This document shows positions 1 through 5,650 of a stretch of DNA of 5,650 nucleotides, in pieces. The notes under the pieces were generated by a model, which searched no databases, was not told where the DNA came from, and was given only the letters and a program-made list of their open reading frames with translations. This stretch comes from Dehalococcoidia bacterium (GTDB lineage Bacteria; Chloroflexota; Dehalococcoidia; Dehalococcoidales; BS750m-G39). How positions within the stretch are numbered: position 1 is the first letter of the stretch; each line of letters begins with the position of its first letter. Location of the stretch: contig JAUWZG010000064.1 in NCBI GenBank assembly GCA_030615425.1, positions 1 to 5,650 on the forward strand, in the 5' to 3' direction. The translations under genes and the position numbers were made by a program.

Positions 1-33
1 AGTCGTGGCTTGAGACGAAGTAGGGAGAGTAAT

Positions 34-915
34 ATGGAAACCGGCACATGGAAGGTTAAGACCGGGCTAGCTCAGATGTTAAAGGGTGGGGTGATTATGG
101 ATGTGGTCAACGCCGAGCACGCCAAGATTGCTCAGGAGGCGGGTGCCTGCGCTGTGATGGCGCTGGAGAGGGTGCCAGCCGATATTAGAGCTTCCGGAGG
201 AGTAGCCCGTATGGCTGACCCAACGGTTATTGAAGCCATTATGAAGGCGGTCTCTATCCCGGTAATGGCTAAGTGCCGTATTGGTCACTTCGTGGAGGCA
301 CAGGCTCTTGAAGCCCTTGGCGTAGATTTTATAGATGAATCTGAGGTGCTTACTCCGGCTGATGAAACACACCATGTCTGGAAGCGCGACTTTAAGGTCC
401 CCTTCGTCTGCGGCTGCCGTGACCTGGGTGAGGCACTGCGGCGCATCGGGGAGGGGGCGGCTATGATTAGAACCAAGGGTGAAGCCGGCAGCGGTAATAT
501 CGTCGAGGCGGTCAGGCATATGCGAGCGGTAACGAGCGGCATCCGCAAACTGGTAGATACGCCTCAGGATGAGCTAATGGCATGTGCTAAAGAGATGGGC
601 GCACCCTTTGAACTGGTAACCGAGATACATAAAATAGGGAAGCTGCCGGTGGTCAACTTTGCCGCTGGTGGGGTGGCTACCCCGGCTGATGCCGCCCTGA
701 TGATGCAACTGGGTGCTGACGGCGTCTTCGTTGGCTCTGGTATATTTAAATCCAGCAACCCAGAGGTTAGAGCCAAGGCTATAGTTGAGGCTACCACCCA
801 CTTTCAAGACCCTAAAATCATCGCCGAGGTCTCCAAGAATCTGGGAGAAGCCATGGCCGGATTGGATATAAAGCAAATCCCTACTGAAGAACTGCTGGCA
901 CCCAGAGGATGGTAA
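34..915 (+). CDS. pdxS: Pyridoxal 5'-phosphate synthase lyase subunit PdxS
   Basis: PdxS is the cytoplasmic synthase subunit of the DXP-independent vitamin B6 pathway. It condenses ribose 5-phosphate, glyceraldehyde 3-phosphate and ammonia into PLP, with ammonia normally delivered by the glutaminase PdxT. The 293-residue product has the usual family length and is a (beta/alpha)8 barrel. Visible family landmarks are Asp23 (in VIMDV), the imine-forming Lys80 (end of PVMAK), the second catalytic Lys148 (in RTKGEAG), and the phosphate-binding GG ([11 protein letters not shown], about 210-220) and GSGIF (234-238) loops. By analogy with characterised PdxS proteins these are the active-site residues. 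The ATG at 34 is preferred over an in-frame TTG at 10 because AGGGAG at 22-27 lies six bases before it and METGTWKVK is the normal start. No lesion is seen. It is followed one base later by a damaged pdxT, so this lyase may have to use free ammonia or a partner encoded elsewhere. Confidence 0.97.
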   Translation: METGTWKVKTGLAQMLKGGVIMDVVNAEHAKIAQEAGACAVMALERVPADIRASGGVARMADPTVIEAIMKAVSIPVMAKCRIGHFVEAQALEALGVDFIDESEVLTPADETHHVWKRDFKVPFVCGCRDLGEALRRIGEGAAMIRTKGEAGSGNIVEAVRHMRAVTSGIRKLVDTPQDELMACAKEMGAPFELVTEIHKIGKLPVVNFAAGGVATPADAALMMQLGADGVFVGSGIFKSSNPEVRAKAIVEATTHFQDPKIIAEVSKNLGEAMAGLDIKQIPTEELLAPRGW

Positions 916-1078
916 CATGAGAATTGGCGTCCTTGCCTCGCAGGGAGCCTTTGCTGAGCATATAGCCATATTGCGACAACTGGAGGTAGAGGCTTTGCCC
1001 GTCCGTTTGCCCCAGGAATTGGCAAGTTTGGACGGGCTAATCATTCCCGGCGGGGAGAGCACTTCCATCAGCAAGTTG

Positions 1079-1087
1079 ATAAAGCCT
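1079..1087 (+). other. In-frame internal deletion junction in pdxT
   Basis: Around codons 55-57 the reading frame passes from the segment after PGGEST directly to the PFxGVFIR segment, with no stop or frame change. Compared with the B. subtilis PdxT order as I remember it, roughly 70-72 codons (about 215 bases) are missing here. The exact breakpoint cannot be fixed without an intact relative. I see no obvious repeat at the joint. Confidence 0.75.
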
Positions 1088-1135
1088 TTTCCCGGTGTGT
1101 TCATTCGAGTCCCAATTATTGAACAGGCAAATAGC

Positions 1136-1145
1136 AAAAAGGAGA
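1136..1145 (+). promoter_or_regulatory. Shine-Dalgarno site of the SDR gene
   Basis: AAAAAGGAGA contains GGAG at 1141-1144, seven bases before the ATG at 1152. This fixes the SDR start there rather than at in-frame codons further upstream (a longer frame opens at 1095 but reads through the pdxT remnant). The site lies inside the tail of the pdxT remnant frame, so ribosomes finishing that frame could reinitiate at the SDR. Confidence 0.8.
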
Positions 1146-1151
1146 TTCGAT

Positions 1152-1901
1152 ATGAAAAAATTAGAAAATAAGGTTGCATTAGTCACTGGTGGAAGTAGGG
1201 GCATAGGTGAAGCCGTTGCTTATGCTTTGGCAAAAGAGGGAGCTAATATCGGGCTTACCTACGTTATAAATAAGGAGCGAGCTGAACAAGTTTGTGAAAA
1301 TATCCGTAAAGGAAATGGAGTCAAAGCCATCGCCACAAAAGCGGATGTATCGGTACCTGAAGAAGTTCAAAAAATGGCAGATGCCGTGTTGAAGGAATTC
1401 GGGAAAATAGACATTCTCGTCAACAATGCAGGAATAACAATTCGAAAGAAACTGGTAGATACTTCATTGGAAGATTGGAATAAAGTAATCACCACGAACC
1501 TGACAGGCGTCTTTCTGTGCACTAAAGCTGTCTTACCTTCTATGCTCAGCCGCAGAGAGGGCCGCATCATAAATATCAGCTCGACATTAGGACTGATTGG
1601 TCGTTCCGGAGAGGTTGCATATTCTTCTGCCAAAGGTGGAATTATTGCCTTCACAAAGTCTATCGCTCGTGACCTTGTCCAGCATGGCATTCTAGTGAAT
1701 TGCGTAGCTCCAGGACCTACTGAAACAGACATGCTTAATCTTGCATCAGAAGAGAGAAAGGCACTGGAAAGTTCAGTACCCTTAGGGCGTTTCAGTCTTC
1801 CTGAAGAGGTTGCTTCCTCAGTTGTATTTTTGGCCTCATCAGATAGTGACGTTTATATAGGGCAAACCCTCTGTCCAAATGTCGGGGAGTTTATGATATA
1901 G
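1152..1901 (+). CDS. Short-chain dehydrogenase/reductase, FabG-like
   Basis: This is a classical SDR oxidoreductase of 249 residues, the normal length, with a single Rossmann domain acting in the cytoplasm. Landmarks are the cofactor loop TGGSRGIG (12-19), ADV (64-66), the NNAG motif (91-94), and the catalytic tetrad Asn116, Ser144, Tyr157 and Lys161 (YSSAK). A PG motif after the sixth strand follows ([10 protein letters not shown], 185-194). Arg16 in the glycine loop and the lack of an acidic residue at the end of strand 2 suggest NADP(H) preference. It most resembles 3-oxoacyl-ACP reductase/FabG-like enzymes, but the substrate cannot be read from the sequence, so I give no symbol. The C-terminus is slightly off consensus: YIGQ where YITGQ is usual, and PNVGE where NGG is usual. 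Its base composition is AT-richer than its neighbours and it replaces the end of pdxT, suggesting transfer. There is no visible functional link to the flanking genes. Confidence 0.93.
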   Translation: MKKLENKVALVTGGSRGIGEAVAYALAKEGANIGLTYVINKERAEQVCENIRKGNGVKAIATKADVSVPEEVQKMADAVLKEFGKIDILVNNAGITIRKKLVDTSLEDWNKVITTNLTGVFLCTKAVLPSMLSRREGRIINISSTLGLIGRSGEVAYSSAKGGIIAFTKSIARDLVQHGILVNCVAPGPTETDMLNLASEERKALESSVPLGRFSLPEEVASSVVFLASSDSDVYIGQTLCPNVGEFMI

Positions 1902-1918
1902 TAAAGAAAATATATACT

Positions 1919-1924
1919 GGAGGT
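1919..1924 (+). promoter_or_regulatory. Shine-Dalgarno site setting the TTG start
   Basis: GGAGGT sits immediately upstream of the TTG at 1928, leaving only three to four bases between core and start, which is shorter than the usual 5-9. No other in-frame ATG, GTG or TTG lies nearby upstream in this frame, and the protein sequence from TTG onward looks like a normal N-terminus. The TTG start is therefore the best choice despite the short spacing. Confidence 0.65.
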
Positions 1925-1927
1925 ATT

Positions 1928-3442
1928 TTGCAGAAGATAATCACCGACGACCTGGATGCACTGGTTGACCTTCTGCCACCACACATCCGCCAGCCGCTAC
2001 GCCAGCAAAAGGATATCAGCGAGCTTTTGGAAGTAGTCCTTGACCTGGGTCGCCCCCCGGAAGCCCGCTTTCCCCGGCGGGAAGTTATTCTCAACCCCAA
2101 GGAAGTTGACGAGGAGGACATTGATTATGTGGCTTCTCGCGTCAGTAGCTTTGGCGATGACAACCGTGCCGGCATTGAGCGCACCCTGCACCGCATCTCA
2201 GCCATTCGTAACCGCAAGGGGCGTATTGTTGGGTTGACCTGCCGTGTGGGCAGAGCCGTCTTCGGCACGATAAAGGTTATTGAAGACCTTATCCAATCAG
2301 GCAAGGGCGTCCTGCTTTTAGGTCGCCCCGGGGTGGGCAAGACAACCATGTTGCGTGAGGTAGCTCGGGTGTTAGCCGATGACATTGATAGGCGGGTCAT
2401 CATCGTGGATACCTCAAATGAGATTGCCGGCGACGGCGATATTCCCCACCCCGCCATTGGGCACGCCCGGCGGATGCAGGTAACCACCCCCACCATGCAG
2501 CACGCAGTGATGATTGAAGCCGTGGAAAATCATATGCCTGAGGTAATCGTTATTGACGAGATTGGCACCGAGCTTGAAGCTCAGGCAGCCCGGACTATCG
2601 CCGAGCGTGGAGTCCAGCTGGTGGGCACCGCTCATGGCAATACCCTGGAAAATCTGATGATGAACCCAACCTTAGCCGACCTCATCGGCGGTATTCAGAC
2701 GGTGACCCTGGGTGATGAGGAAGCAAAGCGGAGGGGCACTCAGAAGTCCATACTGGAGCGGATGTCACCGCCCACCTTTGATATTGTGGTCGAAATCCAG
2801 GACTGGGACAAGGTAGCCATTCATCCTGATGTCGGCGAGGCGGTTGATGCTCTGCTGCGTGGTCGACCTGTAGCCACCGAGACTCGCTGGCTTGATGAGG
2901 TGGGGGAGGTCAGAAGCAGGAAGGAAGCGCCAGCGACCACGGCGCCACAAACCGCTAGGGTCAAGCCGCAGGTCAGAAAAAAAAGTCTACCCAAGCTTTA
3001 CCTCTTCGGCGTAAACCGGGGGCGGATGGAGCAGATAGCCAAAGAGATGCGGTTGAGCCTGGATATAGTTAGTAACTTAAATGATGCCAACCTGTTTATA
3101 ACCTCTAAGAGCTACTATCGGCGCAAGCCACAGAAGGTCAAAGATGCCGAGGCGGCTAACCTGCCTATCTATGTCCTCAAGAGCAACACACCGGCTCAAA
3201 TCAGACAGCTATTAGAATCTATCCACCCCGCAGCTGGCATGGAAAAGGCAGGCCGGTTTAAGGGCGCCCTCGGTGAGGCGGAAGAAGCAGTTACCAAGGT
3301 AAAGGAAGGGCAGGCGGCGGTGGAACTCAGTCCGCAGAGCGCCTATATCCGGCGCTTACAGCACCTGATAGCCGAACGAAGCAGCCTTTCTTCACAAAGC
3401 ACAGGTAAGGACCCCAACAGGCGGGTCAGGATTTATAAATGA
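1928..3442 (+). CDS. SpoIIIAA/Ycf45-type AAA ATPase with C-terminal R3H domain
   Basis: This 504-residue cytoplasmic protein combines a P-loop ATPase with a single-strand nucleic-acid-binding tail. In order: an N-terminal helical segment (about 1-50); a region leading to the ATPase (about 60-115); Walker [10 protein letters not shown] (132-140); [11 protein letters not shown] (161-171), typical of SpoIIIAA/Ycf45 relatives; Walker B VIVIDE (206-211); a GTAHG sensor-like motif (233-237); a low-complexity Ala/Thr/Lys linker (about 325-355); a small alpha/beta domain (about 356-435); and an R3H domain (about 466-504) with Arg475-xxx-His479 and the ending [11 protein letters not shown]. The family occurs in cyanobacteria, plastids (Ycf45) and several Gram-positive-like phyla. 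Its role is not well defined; ATP-driven action on RNA or single-stranded DNA is an inference. It starts with TTG, 26 bases after the SDR stop, and heads a run containing tmk, mnmA and rnhB. An A8 run lies in the linker. Family assignment is firm; function is open. Confidence 0.93.
   Translation: MQKIITDDLDALVDLLPPHIRQPLRQQKDISELLEVVLDLGRPPEARFPRREVILNPKEVDEEDIDYVASRVSSFGDDNRAGIERTLHRISAIRNRKGRIVGLTCRVGRAVFGTIKVIEDLIQSGKGVLLLGRPGVGKTTMLREVARVLADDIDRRVIIVDTSNEIAGDGDIPHPAIGHARRMQVTTPTMQHAVMIEAVENHMPEVIVIDEIGTELEAQAARTIAERGVQLVGTAHGNTLENLMMNPTLADLIGGIQTVTLGDEEAKRRGTQKSILERMSPPTFDIVVEIQDWDKVAIHPDVGEAVDALLRGRPVATETRWLDEVGEVRSRKEAPATTAPQTARVKPQVRKKSLPKLYLFGVNRGRMEQIAKEMRLSLDIVSNLNDANLFITSKSYYRRKPQKVKDAEAANLPIYVLKSNTPAQIRQLLESIHPAAGMEKAGRFKGALGEAEEAVTKVKEGQAAVELSPQSAYIRRLQHLIAERSSLSSQSTGKDPNRRVRIYK
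2977..2984 (+). other. A8 homopolymer, possible slippage site
   Basis: Eight consecutive A's encode the end of Arg350 plus Lys351, Lys352 and the start of Ser353. The phase is A-AAA-AAA, the register known for -1 slippery heptamers. A -1 shift would end at the TAG at 3070-3072, and a +1 shift at the TAA at 3012-3014. Either would give an ATPase lacking the C-terminal domain and R3H. I see no clear downstream stimulatory hairpin or upstream Shine-Dalgarno-like stimulator, so this may be chance. Confidence 0.25.
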
Positions 3443-3457
3443 TAGGGGTTAAAAATC

Positions 3458-4075
3458 ATGTCCCTATTCATCACCTTTGAGGGTGGGGAGGGGAGTGGTA
3501 AGAGTGTCCAGGCTAAAGAGCTATACCGGAGACTATCGCAGCTAGCTATCCCCGCCCTGCTGACCCATGAGCCCGGTGGCACTCCTTTCGGCAAGAAGCT
3601 TGGTCGCTGGCTGAAGTGGGCTCAAGATGCGGATATATCGCCACTGACTGAGCTGATGCTGTTTAACGCCTCCCGCGCTCAATTAGTATCCGAGGTCATC
3701 CAGCCCGCTCTGAAAAAGGGGAAGGTGGTTATCAGCGATCGCTATGCTGACTCTACCACCGCCTATCAGGGCTACGGGCGGGGACTGGACTTGGCCATGG
3801 TCAAGGCGGTAAATCATGCTGCCACCCAGGGGTTGACGCCTAATCTGGCCATTCTGCTGGATATATTGGTGGAGGAGGGGCTTGCCCGTAAGCGAGCAGA
3901 AAGTCAAGACCGCTTTGAGCAGGAGACTCTAGCCTTTCACCAGAGGGTGAGGGAAGGCTATCTCAAGATGGCTGTTGATGAGCCGGGGCGCTGGCTGGCG
4001 GTAGACGCCAGCCAGAACAAGCGGAAAATAGCCGATATTATCTGGCGAAGGGTAAGCCGACTGCTTTCAAGCTGA
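3458..4075 (+). CDS. tmk: Thymidylate kinase (dTMP kinase)
   Basis: Tmk phosphorylates dTMP to dTDP with ATP, an essential step in dTTP supply. The 205-residue product is the normal length. Visible motifs are the P-loop GGEGSGKS (9-16), the dTMP-site EPGGT (38-42), SPLTELMLF-ASRAQ (61-74), the DRY motif (94-96) followed by Ser/Thr and YQGYGRG (103-109), and the lid ARKRAESQDRFEQE (143-156). The P-loop lacks the arginine of type I enzymes while the lid carries basic residues, so this looks like a type II (E. coli-like) enzyme. Mild departures are His37 before EPGGT (usually Arg) and Gly49 in a position usually basic; neither should abolish activity. The ATG at 3458 has AGGGG (3444-3448) nine bases upstream and follows the R3H ATPase stop by 15 bases, with mnmA 12 bases downstream, implying cotranscription. 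Confidence 0.97.
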   Translation: MSLFITFEGGEGSGKSVQAKELYRRLSQLAIPALLTHEPGGTPFGKKLGRWLKWAQDADISPLTELMLFNASRAQLVSEVIQPALKKGKVVISDRYADSTTAYQGYGRGLDLAMVKAVNHAATQGLTPNLAILLDILVEEGLARKRAESQDRFEQETLAFHQRVREGYLKMAVDEPGRWLAVDASQNKRKIADIIWRRVSRLLSS

Positions 4076-4080
4076 GGAGG
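4075..4080 (+). promoter_or_regulatory. Consensus Shine-Dalgarno site of mnmA at the tmk stop
   Basis: AGGAGG begins on the last base of the tmk TGA (4073-4075) and ends seven bases before the mnmA ATG at 4088. It is a perfect anti-16S match at ideal spacing, and its placement suggests mnmA translation can be helped by ribosomes terminating on tmk. Confidence 0.85.
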
Positions 4081-4087
4081 CTAATAG

Positions 4088-5131
4088 ATGGCTCAAAAGC
4101 GAGTGGCGGTGGCTATGAGTGGTGGGGTGGATTCATCGGTAGCGGCTGCCCTGCTGAAAGAGGCTGGCTATGAGGTCAGCGGTATCTATATGCAGCTATG
4201 GTCAGACTCTGACCCAGCGCCTACCATATCAGATTTAGAGCGCACCTGCCAGTTCCTGGATATACCTCTTTATAAGCTTGACCTGGAGAGGAAATTTCAG
4301 CGCTTGGTTATCGACTACTTCTGCCGGGAGTATAGCCTGGGGCGGACGCCAAACCCGTGTATTGTCTGCAACCAGCAGGTAAAATTTGGCCTGCTTCTGG
4401 ATAAAGCACGGGAAATGGGGGCAGAGTACCTGGCTACCGGTCATTATGTCAGAATAGAATGCTCACCCAGTAGCTACCGTCTGCTGAAGGCAGTTGACAT
4501 AACCAAAGACCAGGCCTATTTCCTTTATACACTGGGGCAAAAGCAGCTAGAGCATCTGCTATTGCCTCTGGGTGAGCTGAGCAAGGAGAAGGTCAAAAGA
4601 ATGGCTGCTGAGCTGGGCTTGCCCCCCGGCAGCCGACATGACAGCCAGGACGTCTGCTTTATCCCCGATAATGACTACCGATCGTTTATCGCTGCGCATA
4701 TCGCCCTTAAACCAGGGGATATAGTTGACATAAATGGCAAAGCCCTGGGCAAACATAGTGGTTTAGCCCGGTATACGGTGGGGCAGAGGCAGGGCTTGGG
4801 ACTTACCTCAAATGAGCCGCTATATGTGCTCAAGCTGGATGCTGCCAATAACAGATTGGTGGTGGGTGGCAAGAACCAGACTTTACATAATGCGCTCACC
4901 GCCAGCCGGTTAAGCTGGGTATCGGGTAAAGCTCCTGAAGTGCCAGTAGACATAACGGCTAAGGTCCGCTATAAGGCACCTGAGGTAGCCGCTGAACTTC
5001 ATCCCAAAGATGGTTTGGCTGATGTTCGTTTTCTTGAGCCTCAGTCAGCGATTGCTCCCGGGCAGTCGGTAGTGTTCTACCAGGGCGATGTTGTCCTGGG
5101 TGGGGGAGTAATAGATGCCGTCCTTCATTGA
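4088..5131 (+). CDS. mnmA: tRNA-specific 2-thiouridylase MnmA
   Basis: MnmA adenylates and thiolates U34 of the Lys, Glu and Gln tRNAs to form 2-thiouridine, using persulfide sulfur relayed from a cysteine desulfurase. The 347-residue protein is complete and slightly short for the family (often about 360-370). It shows the PP-loop SGGVDSS (11-17), TPNPCIVCN (88-95) with the presumed catalytic Cys94, ATGHYVR (116-122), DQAYFLYTL (141-149), SQDVCFIP (186-193) with the second catalytic Cys190, [16 protein letters not shown] (223-238), and a C-terminal beta-barrel ending in [17 protein letters not shown] (324-340). The missing length is mainly after MQLW (35-38), where many relatives carry a longer acidic/Cys-containing loop. 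The start is fixed by AGGAGG. The 3' end overlaps rnhB by 17 bases in another frame. Confidence 0.97.
   Translation: MAQKRVAVAMSGGVDSSVAAALLKEAGYEVSGIYMQLWSDSDPAPTISDLERTCQFLDIPLYKLDLERKFQRLVIDYFCREYSLGRTPNPCIVCNQQVKFGLLLDKAREMGAEYLATGHYVRIECSPSSYRLLKAVDITKDQAYFLYTLGQKQLEHLLLPLGELSKEKVKRMAAELGLPPGSRHDSQDVCFIPDNDYRSFIAAHIALKPGDIVDINGKALGKHSGLARYTVGQRQGLGLTSNEPLYVLKLDAANNRLVVGGKNQTLHNALTASRLSWVSGKAPEVPVDITAKVRYKAPEVAAELHPKDGLADVRFLEPQSAIAPGQSVVFYQGDVVLGGGVIDAVLH
5105..5108 (+). promoter_or_regulatory. Shine-Dalgarno site of rnhB within mnmA
   Basis: GGAG at 5105-5108, within a GGGGGAG run that encodes the conserved mnmA GGG, lies six bases before the rnhB ATG at 5115. Its position inside the mnmA coding end supports the 17-base overlap and translational coupling. 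Confidence 0.75.
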
Positions 5132-5650
5132 AGAAGAACTGCTTGAGGCACAGGGTTATCAGCTCATTGCTGGTATTGATGAGGCTGGTCGTGGTGCTCT
5201 GGCTGGTCCGGTGGTAGCCGCCGCCGTCATTCTGCCTAATCATGTAGACGCCTCATGGCTCGCTGAGGTGAAAGATAGTAAGCAGTTGACTCCAGCCAGA
5301 CGTGAGCTTCTGTTTCACCATATACATGGGATAGCCATTTCCATAGGCATTGGTTTAGTTCCCCACTACCTGATAGATACCCAGGGTATAATCAAGGCTA
5401 CCCGCCTGGCCATGAGACAGGCAATAGAGCAGCTTTCACCACCACCCCAGTCGCTGCTCATCGACTATATGCGTCTTCCCGAGGTCAAGTTGCCCCAGAA
5501 GGGCATTACCCACGGCGATAACCTGTGCTTCTCCATAGCCTGTGCCTCGATTGTGGCCAAGGTAGCCCGTGACCAGTTGATGGTGGAGTTTGATAAGCTC
5601 TATCCCGGCTACGGCTTGGCTCAACACAAGGGCTATGGCACCAGGCGGCA
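5115..5650 (+). CDS. rnhB: Ribonuclease HII, partial at right edge
   Basis: RNase HII nicks RNA in RNA-DNA hybrids and starts removal of single ribonucleotides misincorporated in DNA. The window holds the first 178 codons with no stop; bacterial enzymes are about 200-250 residues, so roughly 20-70 residues lie beyond the edge. The DEDD metal-binding set is visible: Asp22 and Glu23 in GIDEAGRG (20-27), Asp117 in LLIDYM, and Asp135 in THGDN. Other family marks are DSKQL (54-58), [14 protein letters not shown] (140-153) and [14 protein letters not shown] (163-176), the last being the substrate-contacting loop. The GRG loop is followed by ALAGPV where PLAGPV is commoner. The ATG at 5115 has GGAG six bases upstream and gives a normal short N-terminal extension; it lies inside the end of mnmA. 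No lesion is seen in the part present. Confidence 0.96.
   Translation, partial: MPSFIEEELLEAQGYQLIAGIDEAGRGALAGPVVAAAVILPNHVDASWLAEVKDSKQLTPARRELLFHHIHGIAISIGIGLVPHYLIDTQGIIKATRLAMRQAIEQLSPPPQSLLIDYMRLPEVKLPQKGITHGDNLCFSIACASIVAKVARDQLMVEFDKLYPGYGLAQHKGYGTRR

Larger units (their letters stand above)
917..1171 (+). pseudogene. pdxT: Truncated, internally deleted PLP synthase glutaminase PdxT
   Basis: Intact PdxT (about 190 residues) hydrolyses glutamine and channels ammonia to PdxS. This frame encodes only 84 residues. Residues 1-55 match the PdxT N-terminus: MRIGVLASQGAFAEH, a DGLIIPGGEST motif (PGGEST 44-49), then SISKLI. Residues 57-69 match a segment that normally lies about 70 residues further on, PFPGVFIRVPIIE (family PFxGVFIRAPxI). 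Everything between is missing in frame, including the GTCAGLI nucleophile-elbow cysteine (Cys79 in B. subtilis). From about residue 70 the similarity ends, so the catalytic His and Glu near the C-terminus (His170/Glu172 in B. subtilis) are also absent. The last 14 residues are read from the SDR leader and the first bases of the SDR gene, overlapping it by 20 bases. The start is supported by GAGG at 905-908 and by its position one base after the pdxS stop. The product cannot be an active glutaminase. Reference numbering is from memory. Confidence 0.9.
1127..1918 (+). other. Putative inserted/replaced segment carrying the SDR gene
   Basis: This stretch begins where PdxT similarity ends (about 1126) and runs to just before the ribosome binding site of the R3H ATPase gene. 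Both boundaries are approximate. It holds one gene with its own Shine-Dalgarno site, is clearly AT-richer (about 44% GC in lines counted by hand, some at 37-40%, against about 50-68% in most flanking lines), and has displaced the pdxT 3' half. No transposase, integrase, terminal inverted repeat or target-site duplication was recognised, so homologous or illegitimate recombination is more likely than transposition. A local assembly join is an alternative explanation. Confidence 0.5.

Noticed and set aside
1..33. Possible 3' end of an upstream gene (stops at 11-13 or 21-23 in two frames)
   Set aside because: Only a few codons are visible and no frame can be preferred, so no gene end can be claimed.
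79..519. Antisense open frame opposite pdxS
   Set aside because: Low-complexity composition with no family motif, and the sense strand encodes intact PdxS throughout.
1103..1150. Direct repeat ATTCGA at 1103-1108 and 1145-1150 near the pdxT/SDR junction as an insertion footprint
   Set aside because: Six bases is within chance expectation, both copies are on the same side of the SDR, and there is no partner at the right boundary near 1902-1918.
574..1179. Long antisense open frame of about 200 codons across pdxS and the pdxT remnant
   Set aside because: It has no recognisable protein motifs and lies opposite two firmly identified genes; it is a by-product of coding-strand composition.
1095..1901. 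Longer SDR form starting upstream at an in-frame codon at 1095
   Set aside because: The extra residues come from another frame of the pdxT remnant, and a strong Shine-Dalgarno site and normal SDR N-terminus support the ATG at 1152.
1890..1918. Promoter-like pair TTTATG / TATACT (17-base spacer) before the R3H ATPase gene
   Set aside because: The -10 is good (5/6) but the -35 matches only 3/6, and transcription would start at about 1925, after the Shine-Dalgarno site and nearly at the TTG, so it could not use the visible ribosome binding site. The region is simply AT-rich.
1127..1927. Transposon or integron cassette carrying the SDR
   Set aside because: No terminal inverted repeats, target duplication, attC-like hairpin or recombinase gene could be found at either boundary.

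Overview
The window is a compact, entirely plus-strand bacterial housekeeping segment, rich in moderate-to-high GC genes (roughly 50-65% in lines I counted by hand). In order it holds: pdxS (PLP synthase lyase subunit); a broken pdxT (its glutaminase subunit); an AT-richer short-chain dehydrogenase/reductase (SDR) gene that sits where the rest of pdxT should be; a SpoIIIAA/Ycf45-type ATPase with a C-terminal R3H domain; tmk (thymidylate kinase); mnmA (tRNA-U34 2-thiolation); and rnhB (ribonuclease HII), cut by the right edge. No tRNA, rRNA, CRISPR, transposase or convincing terminator was seen. No gap between genes exceeds 30 bases, so there is no sizeable non-coding stretch.

Organism: the DXP-independent PdxS/PdxT vitamin B6 route, the R3H-tailed Ycf45-like ATPase next to tmk, GTG/TTG-tolerant starts and strong Shine-Dalgarno sites fit a Chloroflexota-like bacterium, possibly the Dehalococcoidia. 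This is an inference from family knowledge and cannot be proven from the window alone.

The left third is the unusual part. pdxS looks intact with both catalytic lysines. The pdxT frame begins normally one base after pdxS, but after the PGGEST motif it jumps in frame to the later PFxGVFIR motif. About 70 codons are missing, including the catalytic cysteine region. PdxT similarity stops for good about 70 residues in, so the catalytic His/Glu are lost too. The remaining frame runs into the start of the SDR gene, overlapping it by 20 bases. The SDR (about 44% GC by hand count) carries its own Shine-Dalgarno site and looks like a horizontally acquired or recombined single-gene cassette that replaced the pdxT 3' half.

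The right two thirds look like a conventional, tightly packed operon. The R3H ATPase starts at a TTG behind a strong but close Shine-Dalgarno site. tmk follows after 15 bases, mnmA after 12 bases with its ribosome binding site touching the tmk stop, and rnhB overlaps the mnmA end by 17 bases. These genes cover dTTP supply, tRNA thiolation and removal of ribonucleotides or RNA primers from DNA. The only oddity seen there is an in-register run of eight A's in the linker of the R3H ATPase. I found no convincing novel defence or mobile system; the best lead is the decayed PLP-synthase glutaminase and its SDR replacement.
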